DNA of 64,000 nt from contig NZ_CP100000.1 in assembly GCF_024138165.1 (NCBI RefSeq), positions 124,001-188,000 of the forward strand, read 5' to 3'. This DNA comes from Halorussus vallis (GTDB lineage: Archaea > Halobacteriota > Halobacteria > Halobacteriales > Haladaptataceae). The position numbers were made by a program, and so were the translations under genes. Below the pieces are notes generated by a model. The model worked only from the letters and a program-made list of their open reading frames with translations. It had not been told where the DNA came from and did not search any database. Below, one piece after another: positions 17,172 to 25,065 of this stretch (positions within the stretch are counted from its first letter, which is position 1; each line of letters starts with the position of its first letter).

Positions 17172-17945
17172 CTATTCTACTTCGAGCAGTTCTCGGGGCG
17201 CGTCCGCCAGTTCGGCGAGCGCGTCGGCCTCGATGTGATGGAGGTCGCCGGGCACCACCAGCAGGTGGAGCAGGTCGCCGAAGTCGCGGTCGGCGAGCGC
17301 CGACACGCGGTCGGCCGCCACGAGCGGGTCGGGACTTCCCGCCCGCGCGACGACGACGGCGAGTGCGTCGCCGTAATCGTCGCTGAGCAGTTCCGCCGCG
17401 TGATCGGCGGTCATGTACTCGTCGTTCTGGACCTTGATGTCGAGGTAGACGAGCGTGTGGAGGCCGCGCTCGCGGTTCTCGTCTATCGCGTTCGTGACGC
17501 TGGCAGGCACGCCGTCGGCGCCGTGGGCGTAGTCGAACGGGAGCGTCGTCGCCTTGCCGAACCGGTAGTTCTGGAGGCCGGTGAGTCCGCTGGCCGCGGA
17601 TTCGGCGGTCGGCGCGTGAATCACACGGGTGTCGATGCCGCGCTCCTCGGCGCGCAGACGCAGGTCGACGTGGGTGGTCGAAATCATCGTATCGCCGGCC
17701 GTGAGGAAGACGGCGTCGCCGTCCTCGGCGGCCCGCAGAATGTCCTCGGGGTCCTGTTCGACGCCCGCGCGGTCCCGCACTTCGATCTCGATTTCGTGGT
17801 AGGCTTCGAGGTCCGCGACGCTCGCGCCGAGCAGTTTGCTGGTGTAGAACTCCGCGAACGCGCGGTCGGCGTCGCGCAGGGCGTCCCGGCCCTCGACGGT
17901 GATGGACCGCTCGTCGTAGAGGCCGAGGCCGACGAATGTGAGCAT
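17172..17945 (-). CDS. dph5: Diphthine synthase
   Basis: A 257-residue SAM-dependent methyltransferase that methylates the modified His of elongation factor 2 in diphthamide synthesis. It starts MLTFVGLGLYDERSITVEG, the family N-terminus. The class III methyltransferase motifs DAVFLTAGDTMISTTHVDLR and VIHAPTAESAASGLTGLQNYRFGK follow, and KVQNDEYMTADHA lies in the second half. The start at 17945 was chosen from family length; the frame remains open further upstream but gives unlike sequence. It is convergent with artA. Confidence 0.93.
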   Translation of the reverse strand: MLTFVGLGLYDERSITVEGRDALRDADRAFAEFYTSKLLGASVADLEAYHEIEIEVRDRAGVEQDPEDILRAAEDGDAVFLTAGDTMISTTHVDLRLRAEERGIDTRVIHAPTAESAASGLTGLQNYRFGKATTLPFDYAHGADGVPASVTNAIDENRERGLHTLVYLDIKVQNDEYMTADHAAELLSDDYGDALAVVVARAGSPDPLVAADRVSALADRDFGDLLHLLVVPGDLHHIEADALAELADAPRELLEVE

Positions 17946-18104
17946 GGGCGAGTGTAGGTTCCGGACCGGGGTAGAACCTTTCGAGTCCGAGTCGCTCTCG
18001 CCCCGGCGCGTCCAGTCGAACGTAGTTGGCTCGACGCACCATCGAGGGATGCGGACGCGAAATACGCCAGTGGACCTATAGGAGAAAACGCAGTACGAAC
18101 TACC

Positions 18105-19412
18105 GTGGCGACCTACGAACTCGTCCAGATACTCGTCGGTATCGCCATCCTTGGAGCGGCCGTGCTCCCCCGAGTCCTCTCGGACAAGCCGATGTCGTTT
18201 CCGATGATATACGTCGCCGCGGGGGTCGTCCTCTTCTCGCTCCCGTTGGGCGTCGAGATACCGGACCCGGTGAAGCACTCGGACCTCGCCGAACGGTTCA
18301 CGGAGTTCGTCGTCATCATCGCACTGATGGGCGCGGGTTTGAAACTCGACCGCCCGTTCGACCTGCTCTCGTGGACGCCGACGTGGCGACTACTCGGCGT
18401 CACGATGACGCTGACCATCGCACTCACCGCGCTGGCCGGGTGGGGCGTCCTCGGCGTGCTCCCGCCGACCGCGATTCTCCTCGGAGCGGTCGTCGCTCCG
18501 ACCGACCCCGTGCTCGCCTCGGACGTCCAGGCGTCGCCGCCAACCGAGGCCATCGACGAGGAGGTCGACCCGACGGACCAGGAGGGCGAGATCCGGTTCG
18601 CGCTCACCTCCGAGGCGGGCCTGAACGACGGGCTGGCGTTTCCGTTCACGTACCTCGCCATCGCCGCGGCCGCGGCGAGCGGGTCCTCGCTCGCGTGGCT
18701 CGGCGAGTGGTTCCTCGTCCACGTCGTCTACGAGATCGTCGTCGGCGTCGCGGTCGGGTACGCGGGCGGACAACTGCTCGCCCGGTTCATCTTCAACGCT
18801 CCGGCCACCACCGGCCTCGGCCGAGTCATGGCGGGCACCGAGGCGCTGGCGGCCACGCTCATCACGTACGGCGTGGCCGAACTCGCCCACGGGTACGGCT
18901 TCCTCGCAGTGTTCGTGGCCGCGCTCGTCCTCCGTCACTACGAGTGGAGCCACGACTACTACATCCAACTCCACGACTACGCCGTCATGGTCGAGCGAAT
19001 CGTGATGGCGGGGGTGCTGGTGCTGTTCGGCGGGACGCTCGTCGGGGGCTTGCTCGCCCCGCTGACGCTCGTCGACGCCGCGCTCGGCCTCGTGCTCGTC
19101 CTCGTCGTCCGACCGCTGGCCGGACTCGTCGGCCTGCTCGGCACCTCGATACCGTGGGTCGAACGGGTGATCATCTCGTCGTTCGGCATCCGCGGCGTCG
19201 GGTCGTTCTACTACCTCGCCTACGGTCTCAACGAGGCGTCGTCCGGCGAGTGGGAGCTCCTGATCGCCGCCGACAAGCTCTGGGCGCTGGTCGGCTTCGT
19301 CGTGCTCACGTCGATAGTCGTCCACGGCGTCGCCGGCAATCCGGTGATGAGCTCGCTGGACAGAATCCGCGGATTCGGCGACGCCCCGGGCGAGTCGCCC
19401 GAAACGTCGTAG
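18105..19412 (+). CDS. Na+/H+ or cation:proton antiporter (CPA1 family)
   Basis: A 435-residue membrane protein with about twelve helices. The family signature LLGAVVAPTDPVLASDVQ and the ion-site helix with EAGLNDGLAFPF (N-D pair) identify a CPA1 sodium/proton-type exchanger. The extra block GTEALAATLITYGVAELAHG is typical of the NhaP-like group. The gene starts with GTG at 18105. No cytoplasmic regulatory RCK domain is present. In a halophile it is expected to export Na+ and set internal pH. No operon partner is obvious. Confidence 0.87.
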   Translation: MATYELVQILVGIAILGAAVLPRVLSDKPMSFPMIYVAAGVVLFSLPLGVEIPDPVKHSDLAERFTEFVVIIALMGAGLKLDRPFDLLSWTPTWRLLGVTMTLTIALTALAGWGVLGVLPPTAILLGAVVAPTDPVLASDVQASPPTEAIDEEVDPTDQEGEIRFALTSEAGLNDGLAFPFTYLAIAAAAASGSSLAWLGEWFLVHVVYEIVVGVAVGYAGGQLLARFIFNAPATTGLGRVMAGTEALAATLITYGVAELAHGYGFLAVFVAALVLRHYEWSHDYYIQLHDYAVMVERIVMAGVLVLFGGTLVGGLLAPLTLVDAALGLVLVLVVRPLAGLVGLLGTSIPWVERVIISSFGIRGVGSFYYLAYGLNEASSGEWELLIAADKLWALVGFVVLTSIVVHGVAGNPVMSSLDRIRGFGDAPGESPETS

Positions 19413-19541
19413 GCGGACGACGCCGACGGCACGTGGGAATTTGGACAGCTGGGGCGGCCGGGGCGGCCATGACGGCCGCGACGGGCGCCCCGAACGACTC
19501 CGCCGGAAACGTGTTCCGCGAGGCCGCCGTCGGTGGACTCG

Positions 19542-20120
19542 ATGGTCGTCGAACGTCGAGGGTCCTCCCCGTTCGCCGTCGGCGCGCTGGTGGTCGCCAA
19601 CTTCGTGCCGCTCGTCGGCGTCCTGTGGTGGGGGTGGAGCGTCTTCGAGGTGCTGGTACTCTACTGGGTCGAGAGCGGCGTCGTCGGCGCGTACAACGTC
19701 CCGAAGATACTGCTGGCCGCGGGAGACGACTTCGGAGTAGACGGGGAAGTCGACGACTTCGGTGTCGCGCCGGGTGCCGATGGACGTACGGGCGGGGCGG
19801 GCGAAGCGGGCGAGGCGACCGACGGGCGACGGACGTCGCCGTCGGTCGCCTGGCAGGCCGGGGACCTCCCGTCGTGGCTCACCGAGGCGGGCGGCCGGGC
19901 GGACAACCTCGGCGTCGCGGCGTTCTTCGTCCTCCACTACGGCATCTTCTGGGTGGTCCACGGCGTCTTCGTCTTCGCACTCCCGCTATTCGCGTGGGGG
20001 TTCGGCCTCGGCGCGGGGACGACGGTCACCCCGGGCGGTCCGTTCGCACCCGTCGGGGCGTTCGGGTGGGGGTTCCGGCCGCCGGGCCTCGCGTTCGGGG
20101 TCGACTTCGGTGGGGCGTGA
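19542..20120 (+). CDS. DUF6498-like membrane protein, apparently short
   Basis: About 192 residues. The N-terminal part FAVGALVVANFVPLVGVLWW then WSVFEVLVLYWVESGVVGAYNVPKI matches my memory of the haloarchaeal DUF6498 membrane family. A hydrophilic, Gly/Asp/Glu-rich loop (about 62-110) is followed by a second membrane part, FFVLHYGIFWVVHGVFVFAL. The protein then stops after a Gly/Pro-rich stretch (GGPFAPVGAFGWGF) without the last helices I would expect, so it may be C-terminally truncated. The start may be GTG 19533 or ATG 19542. The next gene begins 77 bp later. Confidence 0.6.
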   Translation: MVVERRGSSPFAVGALVVANFVPLVGVLWWGWSVFEVLVLYWVESGVVGAYNVPKILLAAGDDFGVDGEVDDFGVAPGADGRTGGAGEAGEATDGRRTSPSVAWQAGDLPSWLTEAGGRADNLGVAAFFVLHYGIFWVVHGVFVFALPLFAWGFGLGAGTTVTPGGPFAPVGAFGWGFRPPGLAFGVDFGGA

Positions 20121-20197
20121 CGGCCCGGCGCTTCCGTTCGGTCCCGCCGCCGCGCCGAAGCGTCACGGTTAACGCCGCACCGCCACAATCGGCGGGT

Positions 20198-21178
20198 ATG
20201 GAAGTGCCGTGCGTCCGCGTCGAGCGCGAGCGCGGCGAGGAGATCCGCCGGCGACTGGCGGACGCCGACCTCGTCAGCGACGAGTACGAGATCGAAGTCG
20301 AGGACGGCTGGCTGTACATCCCCGTCGAGGACGCCGGCGCCGTCCCCGACGACCTGTCGCTCGTCGACCGCGAGGCCGACGAGCGCGCCACCCGGGACAC
20401 GCCCGCCGACCTACTGGGGTTCGAACCCACCTACGAGCGACTCGGCGACGTCGTCATCGTCGACGAGGACGACCCCGACCGCGCCCGCGAGATCGCCGAC
20501 GCCGTGATGGCCTCGGACCTCCCGGTCCGGACGGTGGTGAACCGCGCCTCGAAGGTCAAGGGCGAACTCCGGGTGCGCGACTGGGAGGTGCTGGCGGGCG
20601 ACGGAACCGACGTCGTCCACCGCGAGTACGGCAACGAGTTCGCGCTCGACCTCGCGGAGGTGTACTTCTCCCCGCGCCTCGCCACCGAGCGCCACCGCGT
20701 CGCCGAGCAGGTCGAGTCTGGCGAGCGCGCCTTCGACATGTTCGCTGGCGTCGGCCCGTTCGCGATTCCGTTCGCCGAGCGCGGCGCCGAGGTCGTCGGC
20801 GTCGACCTGAACGAGCGTGCCGTCGAATTCCTCCGGGAGAACGCCCGGCGCAACGGCGTCGAGGACCGCGTCACCGCGATTCACGGCGACGTCCATGAAA
20901 TCGCCCCCGACTACGCCGACTGGGCCGACCGGGTGGTGATGAACCTCCCCCACAGCGCCAACGAGTTCCTCGATTCGGCCGTCCTGGTGGCCGGCGACGA
21001 CTGCGTCCTCCACTACTACGACATCCAGCACGACGAGGACCCCTTCGGCCCGGGCGAGGAAGCGATTCGCGCCGCGGCCGAGCCGGAGTACGACGTCGAA
21101 GTGGAGACGCGCCGCGTCGTCCGGTCGTACGCGCCCCACGAACTCAACGTCTGTCTCGACGTGCGACTGACTCGCTAA
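20198..21178 (+). CDS. trm5: tRNA (guanine-N1)-methyltransferase, Trm5/TYW2 family
   Basis: A 326-residue class I SAM-dependent methyltransferase of the archaeal Trm5 family, which methylates G37 next to the anticodon. The N-terminal RNA-binding part contains LGFEPTYERLGDVVIVDE. The Rossmann core shows the SAM motif DMFAGVGPFAIPFAERGAEV, then VVGVDLNERAVEF, and the catalytic NLPHSANEFL (N-L-P motif). The end is RVVRSYAPHELNVCLDVRL. The start ATG at 20198 fits the family N-terminus (MEVPCVRVERERGEEIRRRL). A tRNA gene follows 134 bp downstream, probably by coincidence. Distinguishing Trm5a, b and c subtypes is not possible here. Confidence 0.9.
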   Translation: MEVPCVRVERERGEEIRRRLADADLVSDEYEIEVEDGWLYIPVEDAGAVPDDLSLVDREADERATRDTPADLLGFEPTYERLGDVVIVDEDDPDRAREIADAVMASDLPVRTVVNRASKVKGELRVRDWEVLAGDGTDVVHREYGNEFALDLAEVYFSPRLATERHRVAEQVESGERAFDMFAGVGPFAIPFAERGAEVVGVDLNERAVEFLRENARRNGVEDRVTAIHGDVHEIAPDYADWADRVVMNLPHSANEFLDSAVLVAGDDCVLHYYDIQHDEDPFGPGEEAIRAAAEPEYDVEVETRRVVRSYAPHELNVCLDVRLTR

Positions 21179-21239
21179 CGGCGTGCGATTTCGCAACCCT
21201 TATGCCGGTGCTGGCGGGTATATTTGATTGCAGCACGAC

Positions 21240-21319
21240 GGCAGACCGCCGCCTGCCGGTGTCTTACCGAGTGAAGCGAGGTAAGGCTTGGCAGACGAGC
21301 GAAGTGAGTCTGCCGGTGT
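21240..21319 (+). repeat. Three tandem hairpins abutting tRNA-Thr
   Basis: Hairpins GGCAG/CTGCC (21240-21257), CTTACC/GGTAAG (about 21263-21285) and GGCAGAC/GTCTGCC (21290-21314) stand in a row. The string CTGCCGGTGT occurs at 21253-21262 and again at 21310-21319, where its last eight bases are the start of the tRNA. The third hairpin therefore includes the first three bases of the mature tRNA. It looks like a partial tandem duplication of the tRNA 5' flank. Confidence 0.5.
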
Positions 21320-21386
21320 AGCTCAGACTGGCTAGAGCGATTCCTTCGTAAGGAATAGGCCGAGGGTTCAAATCCCTCCACCGGCT
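21312..21386 (+). tRNA. tRNA-Thr (anticodon CGT)
   Basis: A 75-nt cloverleaf. The acceptor stem is GCCGGTG/CACCGGC with a U discriminator, followed by a D-arm with AGACTGGCT. The anticodon stem ATTCC/GGAAT has loop TTCGTAA (anticodon CGT), and the T-arm is GAGGG-TTCAAAT-CCCTC. There is no intron and CCA is not encoded. Hairpins in the 5' flank overlap the acceptor 5' strand (see the repeat at 21240). Confidence 0.97.
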
Positions 21387-21601
21387 CTTTCTACCGAACG
21401 CAACGAGGCCGAGAGCGTTCAGTACCTAACTTCTACGGGACGAGTCGCGTACCTCAACGGACTAGCGAGACAGTCGGGTACTCTATAGCCGAACCGAATC
21501 GAGGCTCTCCGGTAGGGCCGTGTTCGCGAACCCCATACTAAAATTTACTTTTCACCTTTCGCAACTGTTTTACTACCCAGACATAAATATGCGCAACGAA
21601 C

Positions 21602-22537
21602 ATGGTACGAATACACCGCTCAGCGGTCCTCGTAGCGATTCTCCTCGTTGCAGCGACTACCCCGGTCGCTGGCGCCTCCCCGGACGCGACGTTCGAGTCC
21701 GAGCGAGTCGTCGTAACGGCCGGCGAAACGGCGAACGTCACCGTCGAACTCTCTGACACCGACACCGCGACCGTCACGGTCGGTTCCGAAGAGGTCAACT
21801 ACATCGCGACTGTCCTCGCCCGAGACGGAAACGGCGACGGCACCGTCACGGTACGGTACAACACGACCGCCGCGGGACACGGCGGCGCGTTCGCCGCCGC
21901 CGGCGATGCGGACAACGTGACCGTCGAGAGCGAAAGCGAGTTCGACGCCGACCACCTGCTCGCGGCGGGGGCGTACGACCTCTCGGTCGCTCCGGGTACG
22001 AACGCGAGTAACGCGACCGACGCCGGAACGCTCGTCGTCGAAGCGCCGCCGGAGACGTCGACCGAACCCGTCACCGAAACGTCGACTCCGAGTCCGTACG
22101 TGGGGCACGTCGACGACATCGAGAACGGAGTCGTCGTGGCGCCCGCGCGGAACCAGACCATCACCGGCACGCTCAACGTGAGCGAGGGAACCGAGATCGT
22201 GGTCACTGCCAAGAAGAGCGGCGAGTTCCTGAAGACGCAGGCGACGACCGTGGGGAAGGACGGGCAGTTCCGCGCCTCGTTCGACTTCGACGACGTTTCG
22301 ACCGAGGACCCCGAGTTTACCGTCGAAATTCGGGCGAACGACGAAGAAGTGGCCGAGATAAACGGAGTCCTCCAGACGCCGCCGACCACGTCTACGACGA
22401 CCGAGCAGGCGTTGCAGGACGGGACGACCGGAGAGACGACGGACGCCCCTCAGAGCGGCGACATCCCCGGCTTCGGCCTGTCGACCGGCGTACTCGCACT
22501 CGCGGCGTCCGGACTGCTCCTGTTCCGGCGGCGCTGA
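21602..22537 (+). CDS. Short S-layer-like protein with PGF-CTERM (paralogue 3)
   Basis: A 311-residue exported protein. The signal peptide (LVAILLVAATTPVAGA) leads into a domain with the block VTVGSEEVNYIATVLARDGN. This closely matches TLTVGSQDVNYLAQVGVRDAD of paralogue 1 and the equivalent of csg. The second half matches the last S-layer domain (ITGTLNVSEGTEIVVTAKK). The end GDIPGFGLSTGVLALAASGL plus FRRR is a full PGF-CTERM. It therefore looks like an S-layer protein reduced to two domains. AT-rich promoter text with ATAAATA (about 21583-21589) lies 13-19 bp upstream of the ATG, slightly close for a leaderless start. Confidence 0.82.
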   Translation: MVRIHRSAVLVAILLVAATTPVAGASPDATFESERVVVTAGETANVTVELSDTDTATVTVGSEEVNYIATVLARDGNGDGTVTVRYNTTAAGHGGAFAAAGDADNVTVESESEFDADHLLAAGAYDLSVAPGTNASNATDAGTLVVEAPPETSTEPVTETSTPSPYVGHVDDIENGVVVAPARNQTITGTLNVSEGTEIVVTAKKSGEFLKTQATTVGKDGQFRASFDFDDVSTEDPEFTVEIRANDEEVAEINGVLQTPPTTSTTTEQALQDGTTGETTDAPQSGDIPGFGLSTGVLALAASGLLLFRRR

Positions 22538-22862
22538 ACTCCGCAGTTCACCTTCTCGCGGTCGAATCAAAGGCGAATCGTCACCCGACTGCTTTTCAGA
22601 CGCCGAGGCTCCGCCCGGCGCAGATGACGCTCGTCGCTGGCCACTTCCGGACGTAGCGGAAGCCGAGCGTCTGACGTATCTTCAAGGACCCGGCTACCGT
22701 CAGCAGTGTCGATGGCACCACGTGCGTCGCGTGGCGGGGGTTCCCTACGACAGTGCTATGAGGAGACGCTCCTCCCGCCCGGACTCCGACCCGACCTCTC
22801 TCGCGACAGACTGCGAACCGCGCTCGTCTCGCTCTCGCCGATCCACTACCGCGACGGCGACA
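22538..22862. other. 325-bp region with no assigned gene
   Basis: The reading frame of the next gene stays open to a GTG at 22706 or ATG at 22712, and a TATA-like TATCTT at about 22678 fits that longer start. The extra 50 residues are basic and Ser/Arg-rich, so they were not included. Nothing else is recognisable. Confidence 0.3.
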
Positions 22863-23167
22863 TGCGCCGGGACTACGGCTGGACTCGGGCCATCTGCTCG
22901 GCGCTGCTGGTCGCCGGGGCGCTCGCGCTCGGCGTCCGCCTCGTGTTGACGTTGCTGTTCGTCGCGCTGGTCACGACCGACGCGCCGGTGGTCGCGCTGT
23001 TCAACTTCTGTCTCAGCCTCGTCGTCGGTCGCCTGCTCCTCGACGAACACGCGTTCCGACCGAACGAACCGCGCCGAAGCCGCCGTGACGTCTGGCGAGC
23101 GAGCGCGGTCGCGCTCGCTCGCCGCGTTCGTTCGCGCGCGGCGTCGGCCGAGCGAGAGCGACTCTGA
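22863..23167 (+). CDS. Small two-helix membrane protein
   Basis: About 101 residues. Two hydrophobic helices (about 9-36 and 40-58; ICSALLVAGALALGVRLVL and VVALFNFCLSLVVGRLLL) are followed by an Arg-rich cytoplasmic tail. The tail's coding DNA contains a 14-bp-arm palindrome at 23094-23123 (coding AVALARR and flanks). An alternative start at 22712 would add 50 residues. No family was recognised. A strong hairpin follows at 23241. Confidence 0.45.
23094..23123. repeat. Intragenic palindrome, 14-bp arms
   Basis: The arms GGCGAGCGAGCGCG and CGCGCTCGCTCGCC are separated by GT. It lies in frame within the Arg-rich tail of the small membrane protein ending at 23167. Confidence 0.6.
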
Positions 23168-23240
23168 CGGCGACTCAGAGTCGAATCACGGCTCTACAGA
23201 CGGCATCGGCGCTCTCTGCGGGACGATTTTGCGGAAACGG

Positions 23241-23272
23241 CGTCGGTGGCCGGTGTCCACCGGCCACCGACG
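23241..23272. terminator. Bidirectional terminator-like hairpin
   Basis: A 15-bp perfect stem with a TC loop (arm CGTCGGTGGCCGGTG) lies between the plus-strand gene ending at 23167 and a small minus-strand gene ending at 23279. The position between convergent stops suggests a shared terminator. Confidence 0.55.
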
Positions 23273-23278
23273 ACCCCG

Positions 23279-23386
23279 TCAGTACCAGCGGAGGTGCAGA
23301 TACCCTAGAAGCAGACAGAGCGAGAGCGCCACGACCACCCACCCGACCATCAGTCGTCGCTCCCGTTTCGTCGATTCCAGCGACAT
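23279..23386 (-). CDS. 35-residue single-helix membrane peptide
   Basis: The peptide begins MSLESTKRERRLMVGW, then has a membrane helix VVVALSLCLLLGYL and ends HLRWY. The basic segment before the helix fits an inside-positive topology. The stop lies 7 bp from a strong hairpin. No homologue is known to me. The coherent charge and hydrophobic pattern supports a real small gene, but it could be chance. Confidence 0.4.
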   Translation of the reverse strand: MSLESTKRERRLMVGWVVVALSLCLLLGYLHLRWY

Positions 23387-23551
23387 TATTTTCTCGTACC
23401 GTTTCGGAAAGGGGCCGTCGTTCTAAAGATTACGTATGACGGCAAGTTACAAACGCGAGGTGCATGACTACGAGTGGTTAGATTTCGAAACGCGTCGGGG
23501 AGGGCGGCCCGGACCGACGAACGCGGCGCGAGCGACCCACCGACGACGCCG

Positions 23552-24661
23552 TCAGTCCAGCGCCGCTTCGAGCGCGTCCATCGTCCGCTCGACGCGTTCC
23601 GGGTCGGCGTTGTAGCCCATGTGACCCACGCGGAGCACGTCGTCTGCCCGGTCGCCCAGACCGGTCGCCAGCACCACGCCATGGTCCGCTTCGAGTCGGT
23701 CGCGCAACTCGCCCGCTCGGCCGTCGACCTCGAAGGCGGTCACCGTCGGCGAGGAGCGCGCCTCGTCGTCGGCGAACGGTTCCAAACCCAGTTCGCGCCC
23801 GCGTTCGCGGCACCGCCGCGCGACCGACTCGTGGCGGTCGTAGACGCTCTCGAGTCCCTCATCGAGCAGTCGGTCGAGCGACGCCTCAAGCGCGTAGAGG
23901 TTCGATACCGAGTGGGTGTACGGGAGGAACAGCGGTTCGCCCGCGGACGCGCTCTCGGCAGCGTCGGCGGCCGCGTTCCGCCAGGGTTCGAGGCTGGTGT
24001 AGAAGGTGTCCTGGTCGGTGTCCTCGACGGCCGCCCACGCCCGGTCGCTCACCGAGAGCGTGGTGAGTCCCGGCGGCGAACTGAAACACTTCTGGGAGGC
24101 ACCGAGACAGACGTCGATTCGGTCGACGGGGACGGGCGTCCCGCCCAGCGAGGAGACGGCGTCGACGATGGTGAGCGCGCCGGCGTCCTGGAGTATCGCC
24201 AGAACCTCGTCCAACTCGTTCAGCACGCCGGTCGGGGTTTCGCAGTGGACCATCGTCGCCGCGGCGAACTCCCCGTCCTCGACCAGCGACTTCACCGCCT
24301 CGGGGTCGAACGTCTCCTCGGGCGGGACGGCGTGGACCGTCGGGTCGCCGCCGTGCATCTCCACGAAGTCGGCGAACCCCTCGCCGAAGAGGCCGTTGGC
24401 CAGACAGAGCACCTCGTCGCCCTCGGAGAGCAGCGACGCGACGCTGGCTTCGAGGCCGAGCATCCCCTCGCCGGCGAGCACCGCCACGTCGTCGTCGTCG
24501 GTCCCGTAGACGGCGGCCAGTTTCTCCAGCAGGGAGTCGTAGAACGTCGCGAACTCGGCCTGCACGTCCGGGTTCGAAATCCGTCGACCCGCCGCCTCGC
24601 GCACGTCGGGCGGAAGCGCGGTCGGGCCGGGCGTCATGAGCAGTTCGTCGCGGTCGTCCAT
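23552..24661 (-). CDS. Class V aminotransferase (alanine-glyoxylate/serine-glyoxylate type)
   Basis: A 369-residue PLP enzyme. The N-terminus LLMTPGPTALPPDVREA is the family start and GEGMLGLEASVASLL is the cofactor phosphate region. CETPTGVLN, then TIVDAVSSLGG (Asp for the pyridine nitrogen), and GASQKCFSSPPGL with the Schiff-base Lys at residue 191 complete the site. Length matches archaeal alanine-glyoxylate aminotransferase-like enzymes. The substrate (serine, alanine or another) cannot be told from sequence alone. It stands alone, with about 400 bp of empty DNA upstream. Confidence 0.9.
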   Translation of the reverse strand: MDDRDELLMTPGPTALPPDVREAAGRRISNPDVQAEFATFYDSLLEKLAAVYGTDDDDVAVLAGEGMLGLEASVASLLSEGDEVLCLANGLFGEGFADFVEMHGGDPTVHAVPPEETFDPEAVKSLVEDGEFAAATMVHCETPTGVLNELDEVLAILQDAGALTIVDAVSSLGGTPVPVDRIDVCLGASQKCFSSPPGLTTLSVSDRAWAAVEDTDQDTFYTSLEPWRNAAADAAESASAGEPLFLPYTHSVSNLYALEASLDRLLDEGLESVYDRHESVARRCRERGRELGLEPFADDEARSSPTVTAFEVDGRAGELRDRLEADHGVVLATGLGDRADDVLRVGHMGYNADPERVERTMDALEAALD

Positions 24662-25065
24662 GGAGGGGTCTTCGCGACCCCGGTCCTAAAACTGACCGAA
24701 GCGGCGTCTCGGACGGTCGCCCGCGAAAAGTGTCGGCCGGAGATGTCGGCTCGCGTCGAGTTCCGACGCCGGACGGCGTCCATCGGAGAATCGCGCACTG
24801 CTCCCCACCTCGGCGCGTCTCCCGCCGTCGCTCGGACCGCTCCGAGGGGTAACAGGAACTACCGCCGGAAGTCCAACCACCTACCACTCGGGCCAATGAG
24901 CGTGTGCGTTTCGCGTAGGTCTGTCCGGACCCGGTCGGTAGCGGCGTCGACCTGCGCCCCGTAGCGGGTTTCCCGGCGTCGGGTGATAGTTCCTCAGCGG
25001 ACATATGCAAGCAATTTAAGTGATAGACCGTAACCGACGTCGACGCGCCGGCGACGCCGCGCTCG
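24662..25065. other. 404-bp intergenic region, nothing recognised
   Basis: The region lies upstream of the aminotransferase and downstream of the 25066 gene. A TATA-like ATTTAAG occurs near 25014, but no gene follows it on the plus strand. No repeat or RNA fold stood out. Confidence 0.4.

Noticed and set aside
18026-21178. Single 1050-codon open frame spanning antiporter, DUF6498 gene and trm5
   Set aside because: Only its last 326 codons are coding (trm5). The earlier part is Arg-rich out-of-frame text over two other genes.
21312-21386. tRNA-Thr as an integration site for a mobile element
   Set aside because: No integrase gene and no second copy of the tRNA 3' end were seen in the window; genes on both sides are ordinary.
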